23,329 nt of DNA from Oscillospiraceae bacterium (GCA_902803695.1 CADCQX010000086.1:1-23329); one strand, 5' to 3'. Shown: positions 1-7,580, counted from the first letter of the stretch. Translations and numbers: made by a program. The notes: a model not told the origin generated them from the letters alone.

Positions 1-694
1 GAAATCTCATTACCTCAGGGGAAGAAGAAGCGTGGATACCGTGGTGAACTTCATCAAGTCCCAGCGTTTCAACGGCGCGTCTTACGTCATCGGCAGTGCC
101 GCTTTCTCCTACGTGCATTCTCTTTATAAGATGATACTTTTCGGCCTTCCTATATAGCGGCAGAAAGGCTTCCACAGGCTTCAGGTCCTCGCCTCCGCAC
201 ACATCGATAGACTTAAAGTATCCGTCCTCGATATACTGCTCGATCTTATCTGTTTCTTCGTCAACATCACACATGGAAACATAAGTCAGTTCCGGCTCGA
301 AAACACTATCCGGACAATACGTCTGATGATAACCGTCAATAATCTTTCTGAAAGGATCCATTCCTCCCACAAGTTCGATCTCCGTTGCTCCGAAATTCAT
401 TGCAAGCCTTGAGATGTTATTTCTCTTTGCTTCCGCAAATGAACCTTCCCATCTTAGGATTATCCCTTCTCTACCACTGCAGTACGGCTTGATCTCTCCC
501 GTGAACCAATCCTGCATTCCTTCAAGTCCGTTGAATACTTCCGGCGGCTTAGGAAGTTTACGGCCGATCTTTTCTTCCAGCCAGGCAATGCGGCATCCTT
601 TTGTGGAGTGATTATGGATATCACTTTTCTGAGACCTTAGAAGCTTATCGGAATCTTCTTCGATCAGCCCCTCATAAAACATATTATCTTCCAT
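1..694 (-). CDS. Adenosine deaminase-like metal-dependent hydrolase, 3'-truncated by window edge
   Basis: About 231 N-terminal residues are visible on the minus strand; the rest lies left of the window. The protein shows an HxH metal-site motif near the N-terminus (DIHNHSTKG) and, later, RMHVGES followed by EVHHGIHA. These correspond to the HAGE and (R)IGHG motifs of the adenosine/AMP deaminase branch of amidohydrolases, which deaminate purines with a zinc-bound water. The substrate cannot be fixed from this part, and the replacements (HVGE, HHGIHA) suggest a divergent subgroup. The ATG at 694 has an AAAAAGGA ribosome site 6-7 bases upstream. An in-frame ATG at 718 lacks one. The gene is divergent from the hydrolase operon, and the TetR-type dyads lie 40-90 bases upstream, so it may share that regulator (inference). 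Confidence 0.75.
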   Translation of the reverse strand, partial: MEDNMFYEGLIEEDSDKLLRSQKSDIHNHSTKGCRIAWLEEKIGRKLPKPPEVFNGLEGMQDWFTGEIKPYCSGREGIILRWEGSFAEAKRNNISRLAMNFGATEIELVGGMDPFRKIIDGYHQTYCPDSVFEPELTYVSMCDVDEETDKIEQYIEDGYFKSIDVCGGEDLKPVEAFLPLYRKAEKYHLIKRMHVGESGTADDVRRAVETLGLDEVHHGIHASSSPEVMRF

Positions 695-733
695 GATTTT
701 TTCCTTTTTGATATCCATTCTATCACGTTTGTC

Positions 734-784
734 ATCTTGACAGTGTAAAGATAGCTGATATAATCATCTTGACACTGTAAAGAT
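734..784. promoter_or_regulatory. Two tandem 19-bp dyad operators, probable TetR-type sites
   Basis: ATCTTGACAGTGTAAAGAT at 734-752 and ATCTTGACACTGTAAAGAT at 766-784 differ only at the centre. Each is a near-perfect palindrome (ATCTT-ACA-n-TGT-AAGAT with one mismatched pair). Centres are 32 bp apart, about three helical turns, so dimers would sit on the same face. One covers the -35 and the other the transcription start. Length and symmetry suit TetR dimers, and a TetR gene is second in the operon, so autorepression is the natural reading. The divergent gene at 694 may also be controlled. Confidence 0.72.
737..764 (+). promoter_or_regulatory. Sigma-A promoter of hydrolase-tetR-yitT operon
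   Basis: TTGACA at 737-742, a 16-bp spacer, then TATAAT at 759-764 preceded by TG at 756-757, which forms an extended -10. Transcription should start near 771, about 28 bases before the ATG at 799. The -35 lies inside the first 19-bp dyad, and the start point lies inside the second. Confidence 0.8.
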
Positions 785-798
785 AGGAGATTATCGAA

Positions 799-1878
799 AT
801 GAAAAAGAGCCGGAGGATAATTATGGGAGTGGCTATAGGGATAGTTGCGTTTATAGTGATACTGTTTGCCTCTTGGGCAATAATGAGTCCGGGTAAGATC
901 AGAACTTACGACGGAGAGAAAAGTCTTTCCGAGAAATTCGTCATGGATATAAACGGTGCACCCAACGGCTTTTTCATAAACAGCAGGAATACCGATAATC
1001 CTGTATTGCTCCTGGTCTCCAGCGGCCCGGGTACAGACGATTATTTTCTGACCGACAAGTATAAGGATATGGATCTGGAATCCGAGTTTACCGTTGTCTA
1101 TTGGGACTACCGCGGAATGGGAATAGCTTATGGCGGTGATATAGATACTGATGAGATCACTCTGGAAAATCTTATTAAGGATACTCACGACGTAACCTCA
1201 TATCTGAAGGAAAGGTTTTCGAGAGAAAAGATATTTATCATGGGCTTCTCGGGCGGATCAAAGATCGCACTCAAGACCGTAAAGGAATACCCGGAAGATT
1301 ATTATGCATATATCGGAATGGCCCAGTGTGTCACGGATTCAAATGAGAATGATACCTTGATGTATGAGTTCATGAAGAAGACTTTTACGGATAACGGAGA
1401 TAAGAGTTCTCTAAAGAAGCTGGAAAGTGCAGTGGATCATCTTGACGATGGTTCTGTTAAGTGTAATGACTGGGGAACCTATGTAAAACTGGTTCATGAA
1501 TCAGGCGGTGGAACGATAAGAAATAAGAGTGAATTCGAAGGTATCGTTATTCCGGTGCTGACCTGCAGATGTTATACGATCAGGGAGAAATTAGGTTACA
1601 TCCCAAGTCTTAAGATGTACGATAAAGCGCCGATAGGAAAGCAGATCAAGGATTTTTATTACAGGGAGGAGATACCTGAACTTCAGGTTCCCGCATACTT
1701 CATAAGCGGCGAATATGATTATAACTGTCCGTGGGAACTGGTCGAAGAATACTATGACGGATTATCGGCGCCTGACAAGGGCTTCTATAAGATATCTGAT
1801 GCCGCACATAGTCCGCTCTGGGAGAATCCGAAGCAGACTTGTGATATATTAAAACAGATAAAGGAGAAGACTATCTGA
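799..1878 (+). CDS. Membrane-anchored alpha/beta hydrolase (peptidase S33 / prolyl iminopeptidase-like)
   Basis: A 359-residue protein. Residues 1-8 are basic and about 9-29 form one hydrophobic segment, so it is probably anchored with the catalytic domain outside. SSGPG corresponds to the HGGPG oxyanion motif of prolyl iminopeptidases, and VVYWDYRGMG matches the family's DQRGxG strand. The nucleophile elbow GFSGG has Ser151; Asp307 (GEYDYNCP) and His337 (DAAHSP) complete a plausible triad, so the enzyme looks active. Peptidase or esterase activity on a small substrate is inferred; the substrate is unknown. It is first in the operon: its TGA overlaps the tetR ATG by one base. A ribosome site (AGGAG, 785-789) sits just after the second operator, so a bound repressor would also cover the leader. 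Confidence 0.85.
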   Translation: MKKSRRIIMGVAIGIVAFIVILFASWAIMSPGKIRTYDGEKSLSEKFVMDINGAPNGFFINSRNTDNPVLLLVSSGPGTDDYFLTDKYKDMDLESEFTVVYWDYRGMGIAYGGDIDTDEITLENLIKDTHDVTSYLKERFSREKIFIMGFSGGSKIALKTVKEYPEDYYAYIGMAQCVTDSNENDTLMYEFMKKTFTDNGDKSSLKKLESAVDHLDDGSVKCNDWGTYVKLVHESGGGTIRNKSEFEGIVIPVLTCRCYTIREKLGYIPSLKMYDKAPIGKQIKDFYYREEIPELQVPAYFISGEYDYNCPWELVEEYYDGLSAPDKGFYKISDAAHSPLWENPKQTCDILKQIKEKTI

Positions 1879-2459
1879 TGGGTGACGGTTATCATCATGG
1901 CAATCTGAGACAGGCTCTTATCGATGCTGGTCTCAAGCTCATAAATGAAAGCGGAGAGGAAAATCTTTCTCTTCGTAAGGTCGCATTGCAGTGTAATGTT
2001 TCCCATGCCGCTCCATATGCTCATTTCAAGGATAAGGAAGAACTGATCGAAGCTATTAAGGAAAGTGTTACCGGAAGCTTTATGAGGGAACTTCAGGAGG
2101 CAATAGGCAAAGCATCAAATGTGGATGAAGAGATCGTCAATATGGGTAAGACTTATGTGACTTTCTTCGTGAAGAATCCTGACTATTTCAAGTTCCTTTT
2201 CGGAAGTCAGAATATAGAGGCACATCTTCGCTGCGACAATGAGTATAAGGATGACTATCCTCCGTTTGTCCTTCTTAAGGAAGAATACCTTAAGTATCTT
2301 GATGCGCATAATATGAGAAGAAGCGATGACGAGAAAGAACTCGATATCATCAAGCTCTGGTCGTCGGTTCACGGCCTTGCTTCCATCGCGTGTATGACAG
2401 GCGTAAAGACATCTCTGGACTGGAACGACAAGATACTCTCCGATCTTCGGATAACTTAA
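1878..2459 (+). CDS. TetR family transcriptional regulator (WHG-type C-terminal domain)
   Basis: A 193-residue protein. The N-terminal helix-turn-helix (about residues 8-55; YHHGNLRQALIDAGL, then LSLRKVALQCNVSHAAPYAHFKDKEELI) is a standard TetR DNA-binding domain. The C-terminal part contains WSSVHGLASIA, the signature region of the WHG ligand-binding domain in this TetR branch. It probably binds a small hydrophobic or toxic ligand and leaves the DNA. The ATG overlaps the preceding stop (TGATG), with AAGGAGA at 1861-1867 as ribosome site, so it is translationally coupled. The tandem dyads at 734-784 are the likely binding sites, giving autoregulation of the hydrolase and the downstream membrane protein. 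The ligand cannot be named from sequence. Confidence 0.9.
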   Translation: MGDGYHHGNLRQALIDAGLKLINESGEENLSLRKVALQCNVSHAAPYAHFKDKEELIEAIKESVTGSFMRELQEAIGKASNVDEEIVNMGKTYVTFFVKNPDYFKFLFGSQNIEAHLRCDNEYKDDYPPFVLLKEEYLKYLDAHNMRRSDDEKELDIIKLWSSVHGLASIACMTGVKTSLDWNDKILSDLRIT

Positions 2460-2471
2460 GGAAAGACAATA

Positions 2472-3320
2472 ATGAAAAAGAATGGTTTTGAATTTGTACT
2501 CTCTTTGATAATGATAATCTTTGGCGCGTTTATGGCTGCTTTTTCCGTTGCCTGCATCCTTCTTCCGAATGATGCGATTGATTACGGAACAGCGGGTATA
2601 GCGATCATCATAAGTAAGCTTACAGGTCTTAACCTTTCTTTGTCGGTTCTTATAATTCTTCTTCCGTTCCTTATTATCGGAGGACTGAAGATGGGGCGTA
2701 GATTCTTTATTAAAACTTGTGTCGGATCAGTAGGTTACATGGCAGGTCTTGCAATATTTGAAGCTATTCCCTTTGAACTTAATACCGAACATTTTATTGC
2801 CGTTGTATTTGGAGGCGCGATACTGGGCACAGGTCTTAGTATCATCCTCAGGTTCGGAGGCTGTATAGACGGTTCCGAGATACTGGCAAACCTTATAGTC
2901 AGCAAGCTTTCCGAGAAGAAGGGCAAAAACATAAGCATGACAGGAATCCTTCTCGTTTTTAACGGATGCGTATATATGGCAGTGTTCCTTTTGATCAACA
3001 GGAACAGTGCACTTTTAAGCCTTCTGGTATATATCGTCGCAACGGCTGTTATCGATCACTTTACCGACAGGTTTGAAGCGATCAAGCAGGTTACTATCAT
3101 TACCAAGAATCCGAATAAGATCGTCAACTGGATCCGCAAGGATATGAAAAAGACCTGTACCATCATGGATTCATCCGGAGCCGTTTCCGGAGGAAACAAG
3201 ACGATCATATGTTATGTAACATATTTCGAGCTTCAGAGGTTCAGGGAATATATAAAGAGTTTGGGCGATAATACGTTTATTACCGTATCCACAATTGATG
3301 AGATTATGCTCAGCCATTGA
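2472..3320 (+). CDS. YitT family membrane protein with C-terminal DUF2179 domain
   Basis: A 282-residue protein with five to six hydrophobic segments in residues 8-200 (IMIIFGAFMAAFSVACILLP; the YGTAGIAIIISKLTG re-entrant-like segment; GGAILGTGLSIILRFGG). A soluble C-terminal domain (about 205-282, ending TFITVSTIDEIMLSH) matches the YitT membrane part plus DUF2179, a domain resembling small ligand-binding modules. Length is normal for the family. The molecular role of YitT proteins is poorly defined, so I do not assign a substrate. It lies 12 bases after tetR with AAGGAAAG at 2458-2465 as ribosome site, so it belongs to the same transcript and is likely induced with the hydrolase. No terminator is seen in the 47-95 bases before the DeoR gene. 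Confidence 0.87.
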   Translation: MKKNGFEFVLSLIMIIFGAFMAAFSVACILLPNDAIDYGTAGIAIIISKLTGLNLSLSVLIILLPFLIIGGLKMGRRFFIKTCVGSVGYMAGLAIFEAIPFELNTEHFIAVVFGGAILGTGLSIILRFGGCIDGSEILANLIVSKLSEKKGKNISMTGILLVFNGCVYMAVFLLINRNSALLSLLVYIVATAVIDHFTDRFEAIKQVTIITKNPNKIVNWIRKDMKKTCTIMDSSGAVSGGNKTIICYVTYFELQRFREYIKSLGDNTFITVSTIDEIMLSH

Positions 3321-3355
3321 TCCTGTTTTTGGTGATTCTGTAGATCTTTGTTATC

Positions 3356-3397
3356 AAGTGAAAACAAATGAAAGATTTGATTGACAAAGTGAAAACA
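3356..3397. repeat. Direct repeat AAGTGAAAACA upstream of deoR-type gene, possible operator
   Basis: AAGTGAAAACA occurs at 3356-3366 and again at 3387-3397, 31 bp apart (about three turns). A shorter GAAAACA recurs at 3435-3441. The second copy falls in the spacer of the promoter at 3381-3409. DeoR-family regulators often bind TGTTT-type repeats (the complement here reads TGTTTTCACTT), so autoregulation is plausible but inferred. Confidence 0.45.
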
Positions 3398-3409
3398 GCA
3401 AGTTATTAT
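3381..3409 (+). promoter_or_regulatory. Sigma-A promoter of DeoR-family gene
   Basis: TTGACA at 3381-3386, a 17-bp spacer, and TATTAT at 3404-3409. The expected start point (about 3416) coincides with the ATG at 3416, which suggests a leaderless transcript. It also argues against the in-frame upstream ATG at 3368, which lies before the promoter. Confidence 0.65.
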
Positions 3410-3415
3410 GTCACC

Positions 3416-4189
3416 ATGATTAATTTGGAACGCAGAAAACAAATACTTGACCTCCTTGCTGAGGTCGGAACTATCAAGACAACTGAGCTTTCTGACAGGC
3501 TCGGTGTTACAGGCGCTACCATCCGTACAGATCTCAGAGATCTCGCCAGAGAGGGCGCTATCGTACGTTACCATGGCGGAGTAAAGCTTCCTCAGGAGAA
3601 GCACGAACAGTTCACAGAGAACTACATGGTGCGTTCCATTACCCACGTTGACGAGAAGACAGCCATAGGCCGTGCAGCTGCTGAACTGGTAGGTTCCGGT
3701 GACACGATCTTCATGGATGCCAGTTCAACGACTTTTCATATGATACCGTATCTTAAGTACACCGATGACGTTACCGTAGTTACCAACGGTATCCATACCG
3801 CTATGGAACTTCAGCATCATAACAACTTCAAGTCCATCATCTTAATCGGAGGTATGTTGAGACCTCATTCAGGTGCGATCGAGGGAGTTGTAAGCCGTGA
3901 GATGGTAAACCGCCTAAGCGGTGATTATTATTTTGTATCAGGTAACGGTTGTTCCGCAGACATCGGTCTATCGGGAAACAACTTTTTCGAGCTCGAGTTA
4001 AAGAGAATGTGTGCTGAAAGATGTAAGCACATAGTAGCACTCGTCGACTCTACAAAGATCGGTGCGGATTCAGCATCTGCATTTATCCCGATCGAGAGGA
4101 TCGACTACCTTATCACTGATTCCAAGATCAGGCAGGAAGACGTTGAAGAATTCCATAAGCATGGAGTCAACGTTATCATCGCAAAGTAA
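3416..4189 (+). CDS. DeoR family transcriptional regulator of sugar metabolism
   Basis: A 257-residue protein from the ATG at 3416. The N-terminus MINLERRKQILDLL and the helix-turn-helix (IKTTELSDRLGVTGATIRTDLRDLAREGAIVRYHGG) are the classic DeoR pattern. The C-terminal domain has GDTIFMDASSTT, VVTNGI, GGMLRPHSGAIEG and DSTKIG, the motifs of the sugar-phosphate-binding DeoR sensor fold. It probably represses a carbohydrate catabolic gene set that is not next to it. A start at 3368 would add 16 residues, but neither start has a ribosome site and the family N-terminus fits 3416. The stop codon abuts the stop of the leftward AraC gene with no bases between. The effector is unknown. Confidence 0.88.
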   Translation: MINLERRKQILDLLAEVGTIKTTELSDRLGVTGATIRTDLRDLAREGAIVRYHGGVKLPQEKHEQFTENYMVRSITHVDEKTAIGRAAAELVGSGDTIFMDASSTTFHMIPYLKYTDDVTVVTNGIHTAMELQHHNNFKSIILIGGMLRPHSGAIEGVVSREMVNRLSGDYYFVSGNGCSADIGLSGNNFFELELKRMCAERCKHIVALVDSTKIGADSASAFIPIERIDYLITDSKIRQEDVEEFHKHGVNVIIAK

Positions 4190-5113
4190 TCACTTATTTG
4201 AATAACGCTGTCTGTACTTTTTAGGAGAAGTCTGGAACTGTCTCTTGAACTGTGTGATGAAGTAACTCGTATTTGAAAATCCCACCTTAAATGAGATCTC
4301 TGCGATAGTATCATCAGTAGAGACAAGAAGACGCTGAGCTTCGTGGATCCTTACGAAGTTAAGGTATTCCGTGAATCCCATTCCTACAGCTGCGCTGAAG
4401 TAACGGGAGAAATAGCTGGTGCTCATGTGAACGAGGTTAGCCATCTCGATAGCTCTTATATTCCTGTTATATTCGCGGTTAACGACTTCAAGTACCGGAG
4501 CAAGCTTTGCAAGCTTGCTGTTCTTAGGCTCGAGGTCTTCATTGTTGCTCATTGTTTCCCACTTCTTGAGGATATAGAGACATACAGCGGAAAGACTTGT
4601 CCTTATGGAGAGACGTGAGAGACGGTCTTTGCTCTCATTCTCGTGATATACGGTCTTGATGTGCTTAGGGATATCCGTCATGTCGATCTCTTCAGCTCTG
4701 AAGATGTGAGTTGAAGGGAAGTTGTTTGAATTGAACGGAAGAAGATATTTGAATTCGACAGGTGAGAGGATACCGCTGAAGATAAACGGAAGGTCTACCT
4801 GGATACATACGTATTTACAGCCTCTCTTACGCTCGAAGGAATGTACTTCACCCGGAGCGATAACGATGAGATCACCCGATACTCCCATGAGAGTCTCGTT
4901 GTTGATTATTGTCTTAAGTTCTCCGGAAACTACATAGATAAGTTCGAGGTAAGCCTGGTAATGTGGCTCGATTATCGGACGGTGGTAACGATCGGTCAGG
5001 TCAAAATCTGAAAGAAAACAGAAAAAATCGTTTTGCTTTTCCTGACGGACGTTTTCATACGGAATGCCTTCTACTGCAGTGCTTGACGTGTATACATATG
5101 GTTCTGAGTTCAT
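4190..5113 (-). CDS. AraC family regulator (N-terminal cupin, C-terminal double HTH)
   Basis: A 307-residue protein read leftward. The ATG at 5113 has GGAGGG six bases upstream; a TTG at 5137 in the same frame has no ribosome site, so the shorter form is chosen. The N-terminal half carries a cupin effector domain (YLELIYVVSGELKTIINNE, GDLIVIAPGEVHSFER). The last 100 residues contain two helix-turn-helix units (IRAIEMANLVHMSTSYFSRYF and IAEISFKVGFSNTSYFITQFKR) ending SPKKYRQRY, typical of AraC/XylS activators that sense sugars or related ligands. Its own promoter faces left at 5169-5197. It is divergent from the 745-residue gene and probably regulates it. It converges with the DeoR gene with zero spacing. 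Confidence 0.9.
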   Translation of the reverse strand: MNSEPYVYTSSTAVEGIPYENVRQEKQNDFFCFLSDFDLTDRYHRPIIEPHYQAYLELIYVVSGELKTIINNETLMGVSGDLIVIAPGEVHSFERKRGCKYVCIQVDLPFIFSGILSPVEFKYLLPFNSNNFPSTHIFRAEEIDMTDIPKHIKTVYHENESKDRLSRLSIRTSLSAVCLYILKKWETMSNNEDLEPKNSKLAKLAPVLEVVNREYNRNIRAIEMANLVHMSTSYFSRYFSAAVGMGFTEYLNFVRIHEAQRLLVSTDDTIAEISFKVGFSNTSYFITQFKRQFQTSPKKYRQRYSNK

Positions 5114-5168
5114 ATGAAGCCCTCCGATCAACTTCAAAATAATGCAACCATTTCACAATTTTGTAAGA

Positions 5169-5197
5169 AATATATCACATTTTATACTCATTTCCAA
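5169..5197 (-). promoter_or_regulatory. Leftward sigma-A promoter of AraC-family gene
   Basis: On the minus strand: TTGGAA (5197-5192), a 17-bp spacer, TATATT (5174-5169), with TG one base before the -10 (extended -10). The start point is near 5162, giving a leader of about 48 bases to the ATG at 5113. Confidence 0.6.
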
Positions 5198-5245
5198 TTA
5201 AATTTTATTGTTTTTATTAAAATACAGTCTGATTTTTGTTATTTC

Positions 5246-5294
5246 ACCCCTTTTTTTCAACATGCGTGAAAAAACAGACCCCTTTATGTATAAT
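5246..5294 (+). promoter_or_regulatory. Promoter of the 745-residue gene with ACCCCTTT direct repeats
   Basis: TATAAT at 5289-5294 with a weak -35 (GTGAAA, 5266-5271) at 17-bp spacing, about 38 bases before the ATG. ACCCCTTT occurs at 5246-5253 and 5278-5285, 32 bp apart, flanking the weak -35. Direct half-sites on one helical face next to a poor -35 are the usual layout for AraC-family control, and two such genes flank this promoter. Binding is inferred. An A/T-rich inverted repeat (5252-5259 / 5267-5274) overlaps the -35. Confidence 0.5.
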
Positions 5295-5332
5295 AATAAA
5301 TTAGGAAAAAAGTAAAAAAAGAGGGCCGAAAA

Positions 5333-7570
5333 ATGGATATTAACCCTATCGTTTTGCCCAGCTGGCTTACCGAGAAGAGCGTATTCCAACAGGGAGTAGA
5401 GCTCGTTATCAACGGTTATGCGGCACCGAGCGCCACGATAACATTGGAGATCGTAAAAGATCCTACCGACGGCAGACGAGTTTCAAAACTCGATACTGAG
5501 TACGGTGTTATCTTAAGTCTGGAGACAACAACTTCGGGCAAGGGACGTTTTGAATTTAAGGTTCCGCCTTACAAGGCATCTACTGATACATACACTTTCA
5601 TCTTCACATGCTTTTCGGAGAATGTGACCATTAAGGATATCCGATGCGGCGACGTATGGGTATTTTTGGGTTCGGAACTTCTCTCTGTTCCAATCTGCAA
5701 GGCTAACGCTCCTGCAGCTCCGATGAAGAGAAATGTCATGAGCCTTATCCGTTTTCTGACACCTCAGAGAAACGGTCTCAATAACGAGATGAAAGATCTT
5801 CCGTATGAGCCTAAGTCCTACTACAAGGACGTAAGCTGGATCAAGGTTACGGATACGAAGGAATTGTCACTCGTATCTTCCAGTGCTTTCTCGTTTGCAT
5901 ATGAACTTGCTGAACAGATCCATTATCCTGTGGGAGTCGTCGATCTGTCATGCGCTGATTCAACGATCCTTTCATGGATCTGCAAGGAAGCAACGGAACA
6001 TGAGGTTGCACTTCATGACCTTCTGGAGTCGCAGGGACTTCTCATCGACAAGAATACATACGAAGCTCTGCTCGATGAGGATAAGGAAAGAAACCAGATC
6101 GCTAAGCTTACGACCGAGATAGAAGAGAATAAGGAAGTCATGGATTTTGACCTTGAGAAGAAGGAAAGACTCCAGGAACTCAAGAATGAAGATAATGACG
6201 GTTCCGCTCTTGATTTCCCTAACTCCGAATCAAGCAAGAAGGACGATAAGAAAACATCCGAACCTCTTTCGGCAAGCGCTGCTATGTCACTTGACTTCAA
6301 CCTTTTCGGAAAAGAGACAACTTCAAAAAAGAAGGAAGAAGTCCGCTACATCAAGCCGAAGTTCCGTGTATCCACGATGTATAACGCGAAGCTTGCTCCG
6401 CTTTCTAAACTTACTATCCGCGGTATGTGTTTTGCTCCGAATAATGAGGAGTGGAAATTCAGCAGATATGATCTTCTGCTCATGGGACTTCTCGAGACGC
6501 TGGTAAGTGTTTTCGAGCCGAAGGAAGTAATGGAAGATGATCTTATGCCGTCTTTCTTTGTGGTTGCCATGCACCCGGATGCAGTTGATATCGACGAGCC
6601 TTATTCGGTACTGGAATTCAACGAGAATCTGACTGCATTCCTGAGAAGACTTACTATGCCTACGGGTATCGTTAGCTGTCATGATCTTCTCCTTCCTGAT
6701 AAGACAAAGAGCTTTACTTTGGGTAAGAGACTTTCAGTCGTCGCACTCGGTAATCACTTTACTCAGAAGATGCCTAAGTCATGTCCTGAGTGTGTGGGTG
6801 CAGAGCGCGCAGGCAACAAGCTCATCCTGAGTTTTGATAATCTTGCTGACGGTCTAAGGCTTGCGGAAAACGAGTCCATCCTGAGAGGTTTCTCAGTCTG
6901 CGGTTCCGACAGGGTATTTTATCCTGCTAAGGCAAAGATCCTTCACGGTGTACGAGTCATGGTATGGCGTGATGATATCCGCGAACCAACCAGCGTAACT
7001 TACGGATTTAATCCGTTCCCTCACGAGGCGACATTCAAGAACCTTATGGATCTTCCGGTATTGCCTTTCAGGTTTGACAGGGATCCTGCATTCTATTCGC
7101 CTGACCTGTTCTTCGCATCATGCGACAACCTTACTTTTGTAGGTAAGAAAACACGTGATGACGAGTTCGAGAGACTTAAGGTATTCAGGACTTTCAAGGG
7201 TAACGGCGCCATCGATGTCGATACCATGAACAAGACAGAAGGAAGCAGTTCGCTTCACATCAAATACGAGACGGAGAACAGTCTTTACGGATTCGAGCCG
7301 GTGCTCTCATATTGCTCTATCATGGGACCTCTGGAACTTCCGAGAAGACGAAGGATCTCCATCGATGTATTCAATCCTGAGCAGACCAAGAAGAAACTGA
7401 GGATCGAAGGCTTCAGGGGAGAAGCTGATATCAAGCAGCAGCTTACCTGGCAGACGTTGATCCTGGATTATGAGGGCGAGGGCGATATCAAGCTCGACGA
7501 ACTCAAGATCTATATCGAGGATTCTTCCAGAAACGGCGAGATCTATATCGACAATATAATTTTCATCTAA
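5333..7570 (+). CDS. Sialate O-acetylesterase-like (SASA fold) protein, probably catalytically inactive
   Basis: A 745-residue protein without a signal peptide, so probably cytoplasmic. Several landmarks follow the order of sialate O-acetylesterases: CGDVWVFLGSELL (107-117) where the family has VW..SGQSN; YELAEQIHYPVGVVDLSCADSTILSW (to Trp215) where it has VPVGLI..WGGT.I..W; MYNAKLAPLSKLTIRGMCF (349-367) where it has LYNGMIAPL..IRG; and LLLPDKTKSFTLGKRLSVVAL (452 onward) for DIHP.dK..vG.RLA..AL. The catalytic Ser of GQSN aligns with Glu115, and the D-x-H of the last motif is Leu-Leu-Leu, so classical hydrolysis looks lost. A charged, low-complexity, partly helical insert occupies about 225-340. 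The C-terminal 145 residues resemble a beta-sandwich carbohydrate-binding module. The ribosome site is GAGGG at 5321-5325. It may act as a sugar-binding or scaffold protein; function is unknown. Confidence 0.6.
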   Translation: MDINPIVLPSWLTEKSVFQQGVELVINGYAAPSATITLEIVKDPTDGRRVSKLDTEYGVILSLETTTSGKGRFEFKVPPYKASTDTYTFIFTCFSENVTIKDIRCGDVWVFLGSELLSVPICKANAPAAPMKRNVMSLIRFLTPQRNGLNNEMKDLPYEPKSYYKDVSWIKVTDTKELSLVSSSAFSFAYELAEQIHYPVGVVDLSCADSTILSWICKEATEHEVALHDLLESQGLLIDKNTYEALLDEDKERNQIAKLTTEIEENKEVMDFDLEKKERLQELKNEDNDGSALDFPNSESSKKDDKKTSEPLSASAAMSLDFNLFGKETTSKKKEEVRYIKPKFRVSTMYNAKLAPLSKLTIRGMCFAPNNEEWKFSRYDLLLMGLLETLVSVFEPKEVMEDDLMPSFFVVAMHPDAVDIDEPYSVLEFNENLTAFLRRLTMPTGIVSCHDLLLPDKTKSFTLGKRLSVVALGNHFTQKMPKSCPECVGAERAGNKLILSFDNLADGLRLAENESILRGFSVCGSDRVFYPAKAKILHGVRVMVWRDDIREPTSVTYGFNPFPHEATFKNLMDLPVLPFRFDRDPAFYSPDLFFASCDNLTFVGKKTRDDEFERLKVFRTFKGNGAIDVDTMNKTEGSSSLHIKYETENSLYGFEPVLSYCSIMGPLELPRRRRISIDVFNPEQTKKKLRIEGFRGEADIKQQLTWQTLILDYEGEGDIKLDELKIYIEDSSRNGEIYIDNIIFI

Positions 7571-7580
7571 GGAGGCATTA

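Noticed and set aside
414..611. Rightward 65-codon open frame within the deaminase-like gene
   Set aside because: It lies opposite a gene with clear amidohydrolase motifs and has no ribosome site.
664..1188. Leftward 174-codon open frame across the promoter and hydrolase gene
   Set aside because: It overlaps the hydrolase with its intact triad, and its translation shows no domain; antisense shadow.
5114..5137. TTG start eight codons upstream for the AraC gene at 4190
   Set aside because: The ATG at 5113 has GGAGGG at ideal spacing; the TTG has none.
5252..5274. TTTTTTCA / TGAAAAAA inverted repeat before the pseudo-esterase gene
   Set aside because: Nearly all A/T, so chance is likely; kept only as a note in the promoter entry.
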